Shown here one piece after another: positions 43,052 through 50,237 of a DNA stretch of 50,984 nucleotides. A model generated the notes under the pieces. The model was not told where the DNA came from. It worked only from the letters and a program-made list of their open reading frames with translations, and did no database searches. The position numbers were made by a program, and so were the translations under genes. Location: positions 1 through 50,984 of the forward strand of contig NZ_CABVPR010000043.1 in assembly GCF_902499135.1 (NCBI RefSeq), written 5' to 3'. The DNA comes from Burkholderia dolosa (GTDB lineage Bacteria; Pseudomonadota; Gammaproteobacteria; Burkholderiales; Burkholderiaceae). The first letter of the stretch is position 1; every line of letters starts with the position of its first letter.

Positions 43052-43908
43052 CTCACCGTCGAAAAGCACAGTTCTTCGCGTCGTTTCGGGCGCCGGTTGT
43101 CCACATCGCGATGCCAGCGTCGATTCGGTCGCGCATTCGCGACGCCGTGAGAATGCAACGCGCTTCAAGCGACGCTGGACGCCCGAGCGCTGCGTCCGAA
43201 CGGGCGCCGCCGCCGATCGAACATCGACGCTCACCATCCAAAAGCACAGCACTTCGAGTCGCTTCGGACTCGGGATATCCACACATCAACATCGGCGTGC
43301 TGCGACGTCGCATCGTCCTGAACGGTTAGAATGCCGGGCGCGTTGAGCACCGACTGCGTGCGACAACCGGCGCCGGAGCCGCCACGTCAGTCGATCGAGC
43401 GCCGACGCTCACCATTGAAAAGCACAGCGCTTCGAGTCGTTTCGGCGGCCGGATATCCACATCGCGGTGCGCACCCGAGCCGCGTATGCAGTCGCGCATC
43501 GCGTGACCGGCGGCCGGCGGCCGGCGGCCGGCACTCGAACCCGTCATCGCACACCGCGAATCCGTACTGAGTCAAGCCTGTCGCCCGACTGGCGCCGACG
43601 CTCACCGTTCGGATGCACAGCATTTCGCGTCGTTTCGTGCCGGGGTTGTCCACACGGGACGTCGCAAGTCGGCTCGCGTCCGCGATCCTCACCGATCGAA
43701 TGCACAGCGTGCCGAGTCGTTTCGACGCGCGGATATCCACACCCGAGACCGTGGAACGGTCCGCCGGCGTTACGCCGGCAATCGGGATTCGCGATCCGGC
43801 CCGAAGCGGTGGAAAAAGGGCGGAGCTCACGCATGTACGGCTTCGATCCGCCCGCTCACCATTCGAATGCACAGCATTCCGAGTGATCCCGGGCGCCGGT
43901 TGTCCACA
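43052..43908 (+). repeat. repeat block III: 54-bp elements, plus orientation
   Basis: Six copies, all 54 bp: 43052-43105, 43230-43283, 43408-43461, 43601-43654, 43688-43741 and 43855-43908. Mid-positions hold diverged copies, including two that share GGTTAGAATGCC (about 42969 and 43325). A short GGCCGGC triplication near 43515 lengthens one spacer. Confidence 0.9.
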
Positions 43909-44027
43909 TCCGCTCGCCGAGCACGCTTCACGCTAACGCTCTATTTGGTCGGCCCTTGGCCGGCGATCGATGATCACATCGTTGCCAAAGTCGACTCCGT
44001 CGACGCCATACGACGTGCACTTCAACG

Positions 44028-44471
44028 CTACTTCAGCGGCAAATTGGACACCGCGTCGCGCAATTGCGCTGCGCGCGTCATATTCAGCTCCGCGACACAG
44101 GCCAATCGCCCCATTTCGTAAGCGTTGCCAGCTGCACCGCCACTGAGGGAAGCGGAGAACTTACATTGGGCGGTGCGGTACTTGATAAATTCCCTGTTCG
44201 ATATCGCCAATGCCGCGCCGGATGCGCGAATGTATTTACCTTCTTCGCCCCACTTTTTTATGGCAACGAACGCATCGGCCTCCGCTTTCTTCAAAAATTC
44301 CTGACTATCATGGACCTTCTTCACAAGACACTCTTTCATTCCTTGCTGCGAATAAGCACCACATTCGTCGTATAGATCTTTCCCGCCTTTAACGACTACA
44401 ACAGATTTGGCGATCGAGAGCAGTGGAAACAGTATCGCAAAACCGACACCTATTATCGTTATTTGTCGCAT
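44028..44471 (-). CDS. LprI-type (DUF1311) lysozyme inhibitor family protein
   Basis: A 147-aa exported protein. A hydrophobic N-terminus (MRQITIIGVGFAILFPLLSIA, likely cleaved near 21) is followed by a region with paired cysteines (YDECGAYSQQGMKECLVKK) and then the DUF1311/LprI signature: EFIKYRTAQCKFSASLSGGAAGN and LACVAELNMTRAAQLRDAV. LprI-type proteins inhibit lysozymes in the periplasm. The gene lies directly downstream of a lysozyme-like/LysM gene and overlaps its end by 13 bp, the layout of a toxin or effector with its immunity protein. GAGGGCAGGG lies before the ATG. GC content is lower than in the flanking chromosome. Confidence 0.75.
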   Translation of the reverse strand: MRQITIIGVGFAILFPLLSIAKSVVVVKGGKDLYDECGAYSQQGMKECLVKKVHDSQEFLKKAEADAFVAIKKWGEEGKYIRASGAALAISNREFIKYRTAQCKFSASLSGGAAGNAYEMGRLACVAELNMTRAAQLRDAVSNLPLK

Positions 44472-44806
44472 GACAGCCCTGCCCTCTGGTTTATCAAACT
44501 CAGCGCGAAATGCAACTTCTTCGCATAATTTTTATCTTGTCGCATCGAATTGTAGCGCAATGCTACCGATTCCGCGTATATTGCCCGCCACCCTGTAATC
44601 ACACGGCGGATCGAGGCTTTCCGGCATTTCAGGATTTGCCCGGGCCGCAATATTGTGATCCCTGGATTCAGACGCTTTAGCACTTCAATAGTGCTGCCAT
44701 GTGCGTTGGCGATCTTGTGAAAGCTGTCGCCCGGTCTGACGATGATGTCGCGAACGATAGTGTCTGCTACAGGCATGCTGCGATGTTCAAAGGTCGTCAT
44801 GCGCAT
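44459..44806 (-). CDS. LysM domain fragment (C-terminal part of the broken lysozyme-like protein)
   Basis: A 115-aa open frame. The LysM domain is at about 18-62: IIVRPGDSFHKIANAHGST, then IEVLKRLNPGITILRPGQIL. A tail follows (GWRAIYAESVALRYNS, NYAKKLHFALSLI). LysM binds N-acetylglucosamine chains of peptidoglycan. No signal peptide and no good ribosome-binding site precede the ATG at 44806, which overlaps the upstream frame by 20 bp. This supports its being the rest of a longer protein rather than a gene of its own. Confidence 0.6.
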   Translation of the reverse strand: MRMTTFEHRSMPVADTIVRDIIVRPGDSFHKIANAHGSTIEVLKRLNPGITILRPGQILKCRKASIRRVITGWRAIYAESVALRYNSMRQDKNYAKKLHFALSLINQRAGLSCDK

Positions 44807-45203
44807 AAGCAGATATGCCGACTCCCGCCATGATATTGTGTACAGGATTCGATCTCGCCGACGCCATAGTCAATTTCCCCTTCCAGGTTGTTGGCAGAAT
44901 CAAGTCGCCCCCCTCGTTGCCGTGAAGGAACGATGCCAAACCTGGGTCGCCCGGCACGCCGATTTGTAATGGCTTAATTCTCCATTCAGAACTATTTTCC
45001 CCCGTTTCAACCCATGTCATTGCCTTCACCAGACGCCAATCCAGAGGTCTGTACCCGGCAACTCCCGATAAATGACGATTATATTCATTTACTGCCATCT
45101 GAATTTCGCAATCCCAGCTATCCCAGCTAGCATTTCCGACAGCCCTGCCGATTCCATCCTGCCATTTTTCAAATCCACTCCTCACCGATTCTTTAGTCTC
45201 CAT
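44787..45203 (-). CDS. lysozyme-like transglycosylase fragment (N-terminal part of the broken protein)
   Basis: A 138-aa open frame from METKESVRSGFEKWQDGIGR. The SLT-like core includes WRLVKAMTWVETGENSSEW (catalytic Glu in WVETG), KPLQIGVPGDPGLASFLHGN and EGGDLILPTTWKG, then NPVHNIMAGVG. I chose 45203 because GGGAAG lies upstream; ATGs at 45221 and 45338 are also in frame. There is no signal peptide, so delivery would need a dedicated system such as type VI secretion, consistent with a LprI-type inhibitor downstream. The enzyme would cleave peptidoglycan glycan strands if full length. Confidence 0.6.
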   Translation of the reverse strand: METKESVRSGFEKWQDGIGRAVGNASWDSWDCEIQMAVNEYNRHLSGVAGYRPLDWRLVKAMTWVETGENSSEWRIKPLQIGVPGDPGLASFLHGNEGGDLILPTTWKGKLTMASARSNPVHNIMAGVGISAYAHDDL

Positions 45204-45517
45204 GCTCGTCTTCCCGTCCATTTGAGTACGCAGACGCAGATACGCCAGATATTCGTATCTGGCATACCGCACACTCAACACCCTAAATAGAAAAATCGAA
45301 ACGGAATGAACATCGCACATAGTCCGATCACGGTTCAATTTTCTGGATAACGGTCAAACAGCACAGTTACGGGCAGAAAACGCTGCAAGCCGGCGACGCG
45401 CGTAAAAAAAGATCGCAAAAGGTCAACGACCATGCGCCCGAGAGCCAAGCATGGACGACACTGGCTCGTTGCGGCGCCCAGCCAAAGGTCGCATCGTCAG
45501 CAGTTGCAACCTGGATG
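45204..45517. other. lower-GC spacer upstream of the lysozyme-like gene
   Basis: 314 bp between the lysozyme-like gene and the KirBac gene, both on the minus strand. Apart from the inverted repeat listed separately I see no gene. TTGAGT (about 45282-45277) and GAATAT (about 45258-45253) on the minus strand are a weak promoter pair at 18 bp. Confidence 0.35.
45244..45263. promoter_or_regulatory. perfect 8-bp inverted repeat upstream of the lysozyme-like gene
   Basis: GCCAGATA and TATCTGGC surround a four-base centre (TTCG on the plus strand). It lies about 40 bp before the lysozyme-like start and overlaps a possible -10 box, so it could be an operator or a leader hairpin. There is no poly-U, so it is not a terminator. 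Confidence 0.5.
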
Positions 45518-46501
45518 CTAGCTATCGCGGCCAGGCGGCTGAGAAACCACATCAGTTGACGCACTTCTCTCCCCGACCACCCCTCCCGGCATCCCACGCT
45601 CATCCGCATCGCCGTCCACCGGCACCACCTCATGAAAATGCGTGTAGTCGATGTGCGTGATCCCGTCCTCGTCGTGCATCAGATCGACGTAGCGATGCGC
45701 CCAGCGAATCCGGTCGTGCGGCCATGCATAGCGCGCCTGCATCATCTGCGCGGTCGTCTCGTCCGATCCCTCGATCGTGATCAGCAGCGACGCGTCGCGC
45801 GCGGCGAGCGATTCGGGCGTCTCGCCGAACAGCGGACTCGCTTCGTCGATCACGTGCATCAGGTTCCAGCCGAGCAGGAAGATCGGATGCTCGCTACGAA
45901 CGAGCGGCAAATCGTGAATCTTGCGCAGCGTGTAGCCTTCGTGCGTGCCCTCGACACGCATCAGCCGCAGCTTCGCCTGCGCCTCGGCGATCACGTTCTG
46001 GCGCGCGTTCGCGGCGCGCACCATCAGCGTCATCCGGCCGTTCAGCGGCCGCACGATCGCGTAGCGCGCGAACAGAATCTTCGCCTGCGGCCGCGAGAAC
46101 CGCGCGAACACGAGCCCGGTGGCCAGCGCGATGCCCGACATCCCGACGAAGATCTCGAGCGTCGAGACGACGTGCGCATAGACGGTCTGCGGATGCATGT
46201 CGCCGTAGCCGACCGTCGCGAGCGTCTCGACACTGAAGAAGAACGCGCCGGCGAAGCCGGGCGGCGACTGGTTCGCGATCGGCGCGCGGCCGAGCAGGTA
46301 GAGCGCCGCGAAGCCGCTGTTCAGCAGCAGGAACAGCACGGCGAGCGACAGGAAGAACACCGGCCAGCTCACGGTCAGCGCGCGGTGATACAGGTCGCGC
46401 CAGCCGAGCGGCGGCATCCCGTAAGCGACGACCGGCCGGGTGCCCGACCAGATCTTGCGGCCACGGCCGCGGGAAGCGGGGGAATACGATTCGGCGTTCA
46501 T
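45518..46501 (-). CDS. KirBac-type inward-rectifier potassium channel
   Basis: A 327-aa membrane protein starting at MNAESYSPASRGRGRKIWSG. Slide helix (GMPPLGWRDLYHRALTVSW), outer helix (about 50-74), pore helix and selectivity filter FFFSVETLATVGYGDMHPQT (TVGYG), inner helix with the hinge Gly (EIFVGMSGIALATGLVFARF), then the cytoplasmic immunoglobulin-like Kir domain (about 140-300; RPLNGRMTLMVRAANARQNV, HPIFLLGWNLMHVIDEASPL, IEGSDETTAQMMQARYAW). It closely resembles KirBac1.1 of B. pseudomallei, as I recall that sequence. KirBac channels form tetramers and pass K+ inward, and anionic or cholesterol-like lipids affect gating in studied members. The C-terminal tail beyond about 305 is low-complexity. 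Confidence 0.95.
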   Translation of the reverse strand: MNAESYSPASRGRGRKIWSGTRPVVAYGMPPLGWRDLYHRALTVSWPVFFLSLAVLFLLLNSGFAALYLLGRAPIANQSPPGFAGAFFFSVETLATVGYGDMHPQTVYAHVVSTLEIFVGMSGIALATGLVFARFSRPQAKILFARYAIVRPLNGRMTLMVRAANARQNVIAEAQAKLRLMRVEGTHEGYTLRKIHDLPLVRSEHPIFLLGWNLMHVIDEASPLFGETPESLAARDASLLITIEGSDETTAQMMQARYAWPHDRIRWAHRYVDLMHDEDGITHIDYTHFHEVVPVDGDADERGMPGGVVGERSASTDVVSQPPGRDS

Positions 46502-46599
46502 CGCGCGGCACCTGAAGCAGGAAGGCGATGAGCGTAGCACGCGGTGCGCGTCGGCCGTCGCCGCGCAGCGCTGGCCGGCATCAGCGCGCGTACCGCGCC

Positions 46600-46632
46600 A
46601 AAAAAAACGCCGGCCGCATCGCGGGCCGGCGT
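46600..46632 (-). terminator. intrinsic terminator of the sulfate-binding protein gene
   Basis: On the minus strand the stem ACGCCGGCC / GGCCGGCGT has an 8-base loop and is followed by eight T. It lies 28 bp after the sbp stop. Confidence 0.92.
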
Positions 46633-46660
46633 CGTCGCTACCGTACGGCCGCTCGCCGTA

Positions 46661-47680
46661 TCACTTGCGGTCGACGATCACGCGATCGAACGTGCCGCCG
46701 TCGGCGAAGTGCGTCTTCTGCGCGTTCGCCCAGCTGCCGAAAATCTGCTCGACGCTGAAGGTCTTCAGCGGCTTGAATTCGGCCTCGTGCTTCTTCAGCA
46801 CGTTCGCGTCGCGCGGACGCAGATGATGCTGCGCGATGATCTCCTGCGCCTGCGGCGTGTACAGATAGTCGAGATACGCCTGCGCGACCTTGCGCGTGCC
46901 CTTCTTGTCGACGACCTTGTCGACCACGGCCACCGGCGGCTCCGCGAGGATGCTCGCCGACGGATACACGGCGTCGAACTGCGCGCCCGACGCGCCGGTG
47001 TCCATCAGCGCGACTTCGTTCTCGAACGTGACGAGCACGTCGCCGATCCCGCGCTGCGTGAACGTGGTCGTCGCGCCGCGGCCGCCGGAGTCGAGCACCG
47101 GCACGTTGCGGAAGATCGCCTTCTCGAAGTCGAGCGCCTGCTGGTCGGTCGCGCCCTTCTGCTTCTGGTAGCCCCACGCGGCCAGATACGCGTAGCGGCC
47201 GTTGCCCGACGTCTTCGGGTTCGCGATGATCACCTGCACGCCGGGCTTCGCGAGGTCGCTCCAGTCCTTGATCGCCTTCGGATTGCCCTTGCGCACGAGG
47301 AACACCATCGTCGTCGAATACGGCGAGCTGTTGTCCGGAAAGCGCGTGCGCCAGTCCTTCGGCAGCAGCTGGCCGCGCTCCGCGAGCAGGTCGATGTCGT
47401 TCGGCTGGTTCATCGTCACGACGTCGGCCTGCAGCCCCTGCAGCACCGACAGCGCCTGCGCGCTCGACGCGCCGTGCGACTGCTTGATCGTCACCGTCTC
47501 GCCGGTCTTCTGCTTGTACGCGGCGACGAAGCCGGCATTGATGTCCTTGTACAGCTCGCGCGTCACGTCGTACGACACGTTCAGGATCGACGTGTCGGCG
47601 TGCGCGGCCGTCGCCGCGACGATCAGCGCCGCCGCCGCGCCCGCGTGCAGCCAGCGGCCGATTCCGTTGATGCTTACCAT
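46661..47680 (-). CDS. sbp: sulfate ABC transporter substrate-binding protein
   Basis: A 339-aa periplasmic protein. A signal peptide ends at AAHADTSILNVSYD (cleavage near residue 28). The mature part reads LNVSYDVTRELYKDINAGF, IKQSHGASSAQALSVLQGL, LQADVVTMNQPNDIDLLAE, NPKTSGNGRYAYLAAWGY and GRGATTTFTQRGIGDVLVTFENE, all typical of Sbp/CysP. It binds sulfate (and possibly thiosulfate) for the CysUWA importer. The permease and ATPase genes are not adjacent, and a strong terminator follows, so this gene is monocistronic. I chose the ATG at 47680 because the signal peptide follows it; the frame is open further upstream. Confidence 0.95.
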   Translation of the reverse strand: MVSINGIGRWLHAGAAAALIVAATAAHADTSILNVSYDVTRELYKDINAGFVAAYKQKTGETVTIKQSHGASSAQALSVLQGLQADVVTMNQPNDIDLLAERGQLLPKDWRTRFPDNSSPYSTTMVFLVRKGNPKAIKDWSDLAKPGVQVIIANPKTSGNGRYAYLAAWGYQKQKGATDQQALDFEKAIFRNVPVLDSGGRGATTTFTQRGIGDVLVTFENEVALMDTGASGAQFDAVYPSASILAEPPVAVVDKVVDKKGTRKVAQAYLDYLYTPQAQEIIAQHHLRPRDANVLKKHEAEFKPLKTFSVEQIFGSWANAQKTHFADGGTFDRVIVDRK

Positions 47681-48132
47681 CGTGATATGCCCCGTTTCCA
47701 GTGGTGGTCGATATGCGTGACCGCGCTCGCGCGCCGTCATCCAAACGTAAGCGGGCATTCTAGCGGCCGCGCGCAGCGGCCCTTCCAATCTGTGGTGGAA
47801 AGCAAATCTCGAATTCTGCTAACGCGCGGCGGCCGCTCGCGCGGGCGCGCGATCGAGTGTTAAGATCGCCGCTCAGCCCAACTCCACGGTTCATCCATGT
47901 CCGCTGCCCTGCGTTCGTCCACGATCGTCGCCGCCGTCGCGGCAGGCGCGCGCGCGGCCGGGCTGAAACTGAAAAAACGACTCCTCGACTGACGGGGATG
48001 TCGCGTCCCGTCAGGCGAATGCCGGACGGGATGCCCGCAGGTCGTTGTTCTTCTCCTCGCTTGCACGCCTCGCTCCGGCACCGCGCCGGCGGAACGGTTC
48101 CTCCCCACTCCGTTTCCACCATGAGGCTTTGC
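47681..48132. other. divergent spacer between sbp and the DHDPS-family gene
   Basis: 452 bp. TAAGAT at 47862-47867 could be a plus-strand -10 box. A 31-codon open frame (listed separately) and an inverted repeat, TGACGGG (47990-47996) with CCCGTCA (48007-48013), follow. The inverted repeat has no T-run. I see no recognisable riboswitch or CysB site, and nothing else definite. Confidence 0.4.
47897..47992 (+). CDS. possible 31-aa leader peptide
   Basis: ATG to TGA encodes MSAALRSSTIVAAVAAGARA and then a basic end, GLKLKKRLLD. Its stop is the first half of the TGACGGG/CCCGTCA hairpin, which could allow coupling between translation and hairpin formation ahead of the DHDPS-family gene. There is no clear ribosome-binding site and no homolog I recognise, so this is a weak call. 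Confidence 0.25.
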   Translation: MSAALRSSTIVAAVAAGARAAGLKLKKRLLD

Positions 48133-49026
48133 ATGCACACACGTTTCGAAGGTATCTGGCTGCCGATCATCACGCCGTTTCATCGCGGCGAAGTCGACCA
48201 CGCGGCGCTCGCGCGGCTCGCGCGCCGCTACGCGGACGCCGGCATCGCGGGGTTCGTCGCCGGAGCGACGACCGGCGAAGGCGTGCTGCTCGACGCGCGC
48301 GAACAGGACGCGGTGTTCGCGACGCTGCGCGACGCGGTGCCCGACCGGCCGATCGTCGTCGGGCTGACTGCGAGCGCGACGCACGCGGCAGCCGCCCGCG
48401 CCCGCGAACTCGCGGCGCTGCGGCCGGACGGGCTGCTCGTCACGCCGCCCGTCTACGTGCGGCCGACGCAGGACGGCATCCGCCGGCACGTCGAGGCGAT
48501 CGTCGACGCGGCCGATCTGCCGGTGCTCGTCTACAACATTCCGTATCGCACCGGCGTGAACGTCGAACTCGACACGCTGCAGGCGCTCGCGCGTGACCCG
48601 CGCGTCGCCGGCATCAAGGAATGCGGCGGCACGCTCGACCGGATGAGCCGGCTCGTGCACGACACGCCGCTCGCGGTGCTGTCCGGCGACGACAACCAGA
48701 ATTTCGCGGCGTTGTGCGCGGGCGCGCACGGCACGATCGCGAGCAGCGCGCACGTGCTGCCCGAATGGCACGTGCGGATCCATGCGCTGCTGCGCGACGG
48801 GCGGCTCGCGGACGCGCGGCGCATGTCGGCCGCGCTGCAGCCGCTCGTCGCCGCGCTGTTCGCCGAGCCGAACCCGGCGCCGGTGAAGGCCGTGCTCGCT
48901 GCGCAAGCATGGTGCGAGAACGAGCTGCGGCTGCCGTTCGTGCCGGCGAGCGACGGGTTGTGCGCCACGCTGGCGCAACTCTGCGCGGAACTCGACGCGC
49001 ACGCGCCGGCCGCCGCGCTCGCGTAG
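48133..49026 (+). CDS. dihydrodipicolinate synthase family (DapA-like) aldolase
   Basis: A 297-aa class I aldolase of the DHDPS/NAL superfamily. Start at 48133 (MHTRFEGIWLPIITPFHRGE) because GAGG lies about 6 bases upstream; an in-frame ATG at 48121 is the alternative. Motifs: GFVAGATTGEGVLLDARE (pyruvate carboxylate site, TTGE), VLVYNIPYRTGVNV (Tyr of the triad) and RVAGIKECGGTLDRMS (Schiff-base Lys about 161). The second Tyr region reads VTPPVYVRP. The family makes dihydrodipicolinate for lysine and peptidoglycan or cleaves other keto acids. As Burkholderia usually has a separate housekeeping dapA, this copy may be catabolic. It is convergent with the LysR gene, 15 bp away. Confidence 0.88.
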   Translation: MHTRFEGIWLPIITPFHRGEVDHAALARLARRYADAGIAGFVAGATTGEGVLLDAREQDAVFATLRDAVPDRPIVVGLTASATHAAAARARELAALRPDGLLVTPPVYVRPTQDGIRRHVEAIVDAADLPVLVYNIPYRTGVNVELDTLQALARDPRVAGIKECGGTLDRMSRLVHDTPLAVLSGDDNQNFAALCAGAHGTIASSAHVLPEWHVRIHALLRDGRLADARRMSAALQPLVAALFAEPNPAPVKAVLAAQAWCENELRLPFVPASDGLCATLAQLCAELDAHAPAAALA

Positions 49027-49041
49027 CTGCCGGCGTCGCAG

Positions 49042-50130
49042 TCAAGCGGCGGCCGCGAGTGCGGTGGTCGCGCGCGTGTGCGTCGCGTCGGCCACCGCCT
49101 GCGTGACGATGCGCGCGAGCCGGTCGATGGTCGGCGTCGCGGACGACGCACGCCGCAACAGTATCAGCGGCACGCTCGGCAGTTCCGGCAACCCGCACGT
49201 CGCCGCGTCGAGCGCGCGCACTGACGCGGGCAGCCCGTAATGCGACCGCACCGTCAGGCCGAGACCGGCCGCCGCGGCTGCCCACAGCCCGGCCAGACTC
49301 GGCGTCGTGAACGCGACGCGCCACGGCACGCCGGCGCGATCGAGCGCGTCGGTCGCCGCGCTGAAAAACCGGCACGGCCGATCGAACACGACGAGCGGCA
49401 GCGGCTCGCCCGCCGCGGCCGGTGCTCGTGCGTTCGTCGCGCGACGTGCGATCGCGGCCGATCCGGACGCGGCGCTGCCCGGCCCCGCATCGCCGCCGTC
49501 CGGCACGCCGAAGCCCGCGGCGCGCGCGCCGACCGCCGCGATCCACCGCATCGGCACCTGCGCAATCGCTTCGCTGTCGATTCCCGCCCGCGACTCGAGC
49601 GCCGCCGACGCCGGATCGCCCCACACGAGCGCGAGATCGAGCTGATTCGCGTCGAGCCGCTCGAGCAGATCGGCGTTGCGCGCGACGCGCGCCTCGATCC
49701 TCACCTTCGGATGCGCGCGCGCGAAGCGCCCGAGCACGTCGGGCAGGATCGCTTCGCCGAAATCCTCCTGCAGCCCGACCCGCACCCAGCCGTCCAGCTT
49801 CACGCCGCGCACGGCCGCAGCCGCCTCGTCGTTCAGCTCGACGATCCGCCGCGCATAGCGCAGCATCGCGTCGCCGGCATCGGTCAGCGCCAACCCGCGG
49901 CCGGACTTCACGAACAGCGGCGTGCCGGCCTGCTCCTCGAGCTTGCGGATCTGCGCGCTCACCGCCGACGTCGAGCGCGCGACGCGATCGGCCGCCTTCG
50001 CGAAGCTGCCGAGATCGACGCCCGCAACGAGGCTGCGCAACGCGGCGATGTCGAAATTTGGACGGGCCAGCGCGGCATCGGCCGCGGCGGGCGACGTCGC
50101 GTCGTCGTCGGACACGCTCTGTGCACACAT
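49042..50130 (-). CDS. LysR family transcriptional regulator
   Basis: A 362-aa regulator. I choose MCAQSVSDD (50130) because AGGA then lies about 8 bases upstream, whereas the first in-frame ATG (50139) would overlap that site. After an acidic tail the LysR winged helix is at about 27-85: DIAALRSLVAGVDLGSFAKA, ADRVARSTSAVSAQIRKLEE, GTPLFVKSGRGLALTDAG. The effector-binding domain (about 110-340) is interrupted at about 205-255 by an Ala/Gly-rich insertion (DGGDAGPGSAASGSAA) that makes it longer than usual for LysR proteins. The divergent MFS gene 107 bp away is the likely target. Ligand unknown. Confidence 0.9.
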   Translation of the reverse strand: MCAQSVSDDDATSPAAADAALARPNFDIAALRSLVAGVDLGSFAKAADRVARSTSAVSAQIRKLEEQAGTPLFVKSGRGLALTDAGDAMLRYARRIVELNDEAAAAVRGVKLDGWVRVGLQEDFGEAILPDVLGRFARAHPKVRIEARVARNADLLERLDANQLDLALVWGDPASAALESRAGIDSEAIAQVPMRWIAAVGARAAGFGVPDGGDAGPGSAASGSAAIARRATNARAPAAAGEPLPLVVFDRPCRFFSAATDALDRAGVPWRVAFTTPSLAGLWAAAAAGLGLTVRSHYGLPASVRALDAATCGLPELPSVPLILLRRASSATPTIDRLARIVTQAVADATHTRATTALAAAA

Positions 50131-50149
50131 GTCGATCATCCTGTTTTGT

Positions 50150-50160
50150 CGAACGGTTCG
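50150..50160. promoter_or_regulatory. palindrome in the LysR / MFS divergent promoter
   Basis: CGAACGGTTCG is a perfect 11-bp palindrome flanked by TTTGT and TTAAA. It lies between the two start codons and is a plausible LysR operator. No promoter elements are clear. Confidence 0.45.
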
Positions 50161-50237
50161 TTAAAAACTTTCCGATTTTCAGGATCAATGTAGGCGGCGA
50201 GACTGTGACTGTCAATTTCCGGTTCAGGTCCGTCGCC

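Larger units (their letters stand above)
41306..43908. repeat. array of a 54-bp element on an approximately 87-90 bp rhythm
   Basis: About 2.6 kb built from one repeat family. The core runs from CTCACC to TCCACA; 17 copies can be placed and each is exactly 54 bp, although internal bases vary widely. Conserved islands are GCACAG near the middle, CGAGT about eight bases later, and (A/T)T(A/G)TCCACA at the end. Flanks are partly shared: CGACG before CTCACC and TCGCG after TCCACA. Neighbouring copies lie 85-91 bp or about 167-193 bp apart, so many two-period gaps seem to hold a degenerate copy (for example at about 43150 and 43325). Spacings such as 85, 91 and 178 are not multiples of three, which argues against coding. 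No other gene fits in the region. Confidence 0.9.
44459..45203 (-). pseudogene. lysozyme-like (SLT) plus LysM protein, apparently frameshifted
   Basis: Two overlapping minus-strand frames join into one protein if a single base is removed near 44816: GVG continues as YLLMRMTTFEHRS instead of ISAYAHDDL-stop. The restored product is about 248 aa: SLT-like domain, linker, LysM domain, C-terminal helical tail. From memory, related Burkholderia proteins read through this junction with a GYLLMRM-like segment; I could not check this by search. The alternatives are a sequencing error, a true inactivating insertion or programmed frameshifting. Confidence 0.65.

Noticed and set aside
41306-43908. CRISPR array
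   Set aside because: Core copies diverge strongly, switch orientation, and are far longer than CRISPR repeats; spacers within 42030-42431 are themselves repeated. No cas genes are present.
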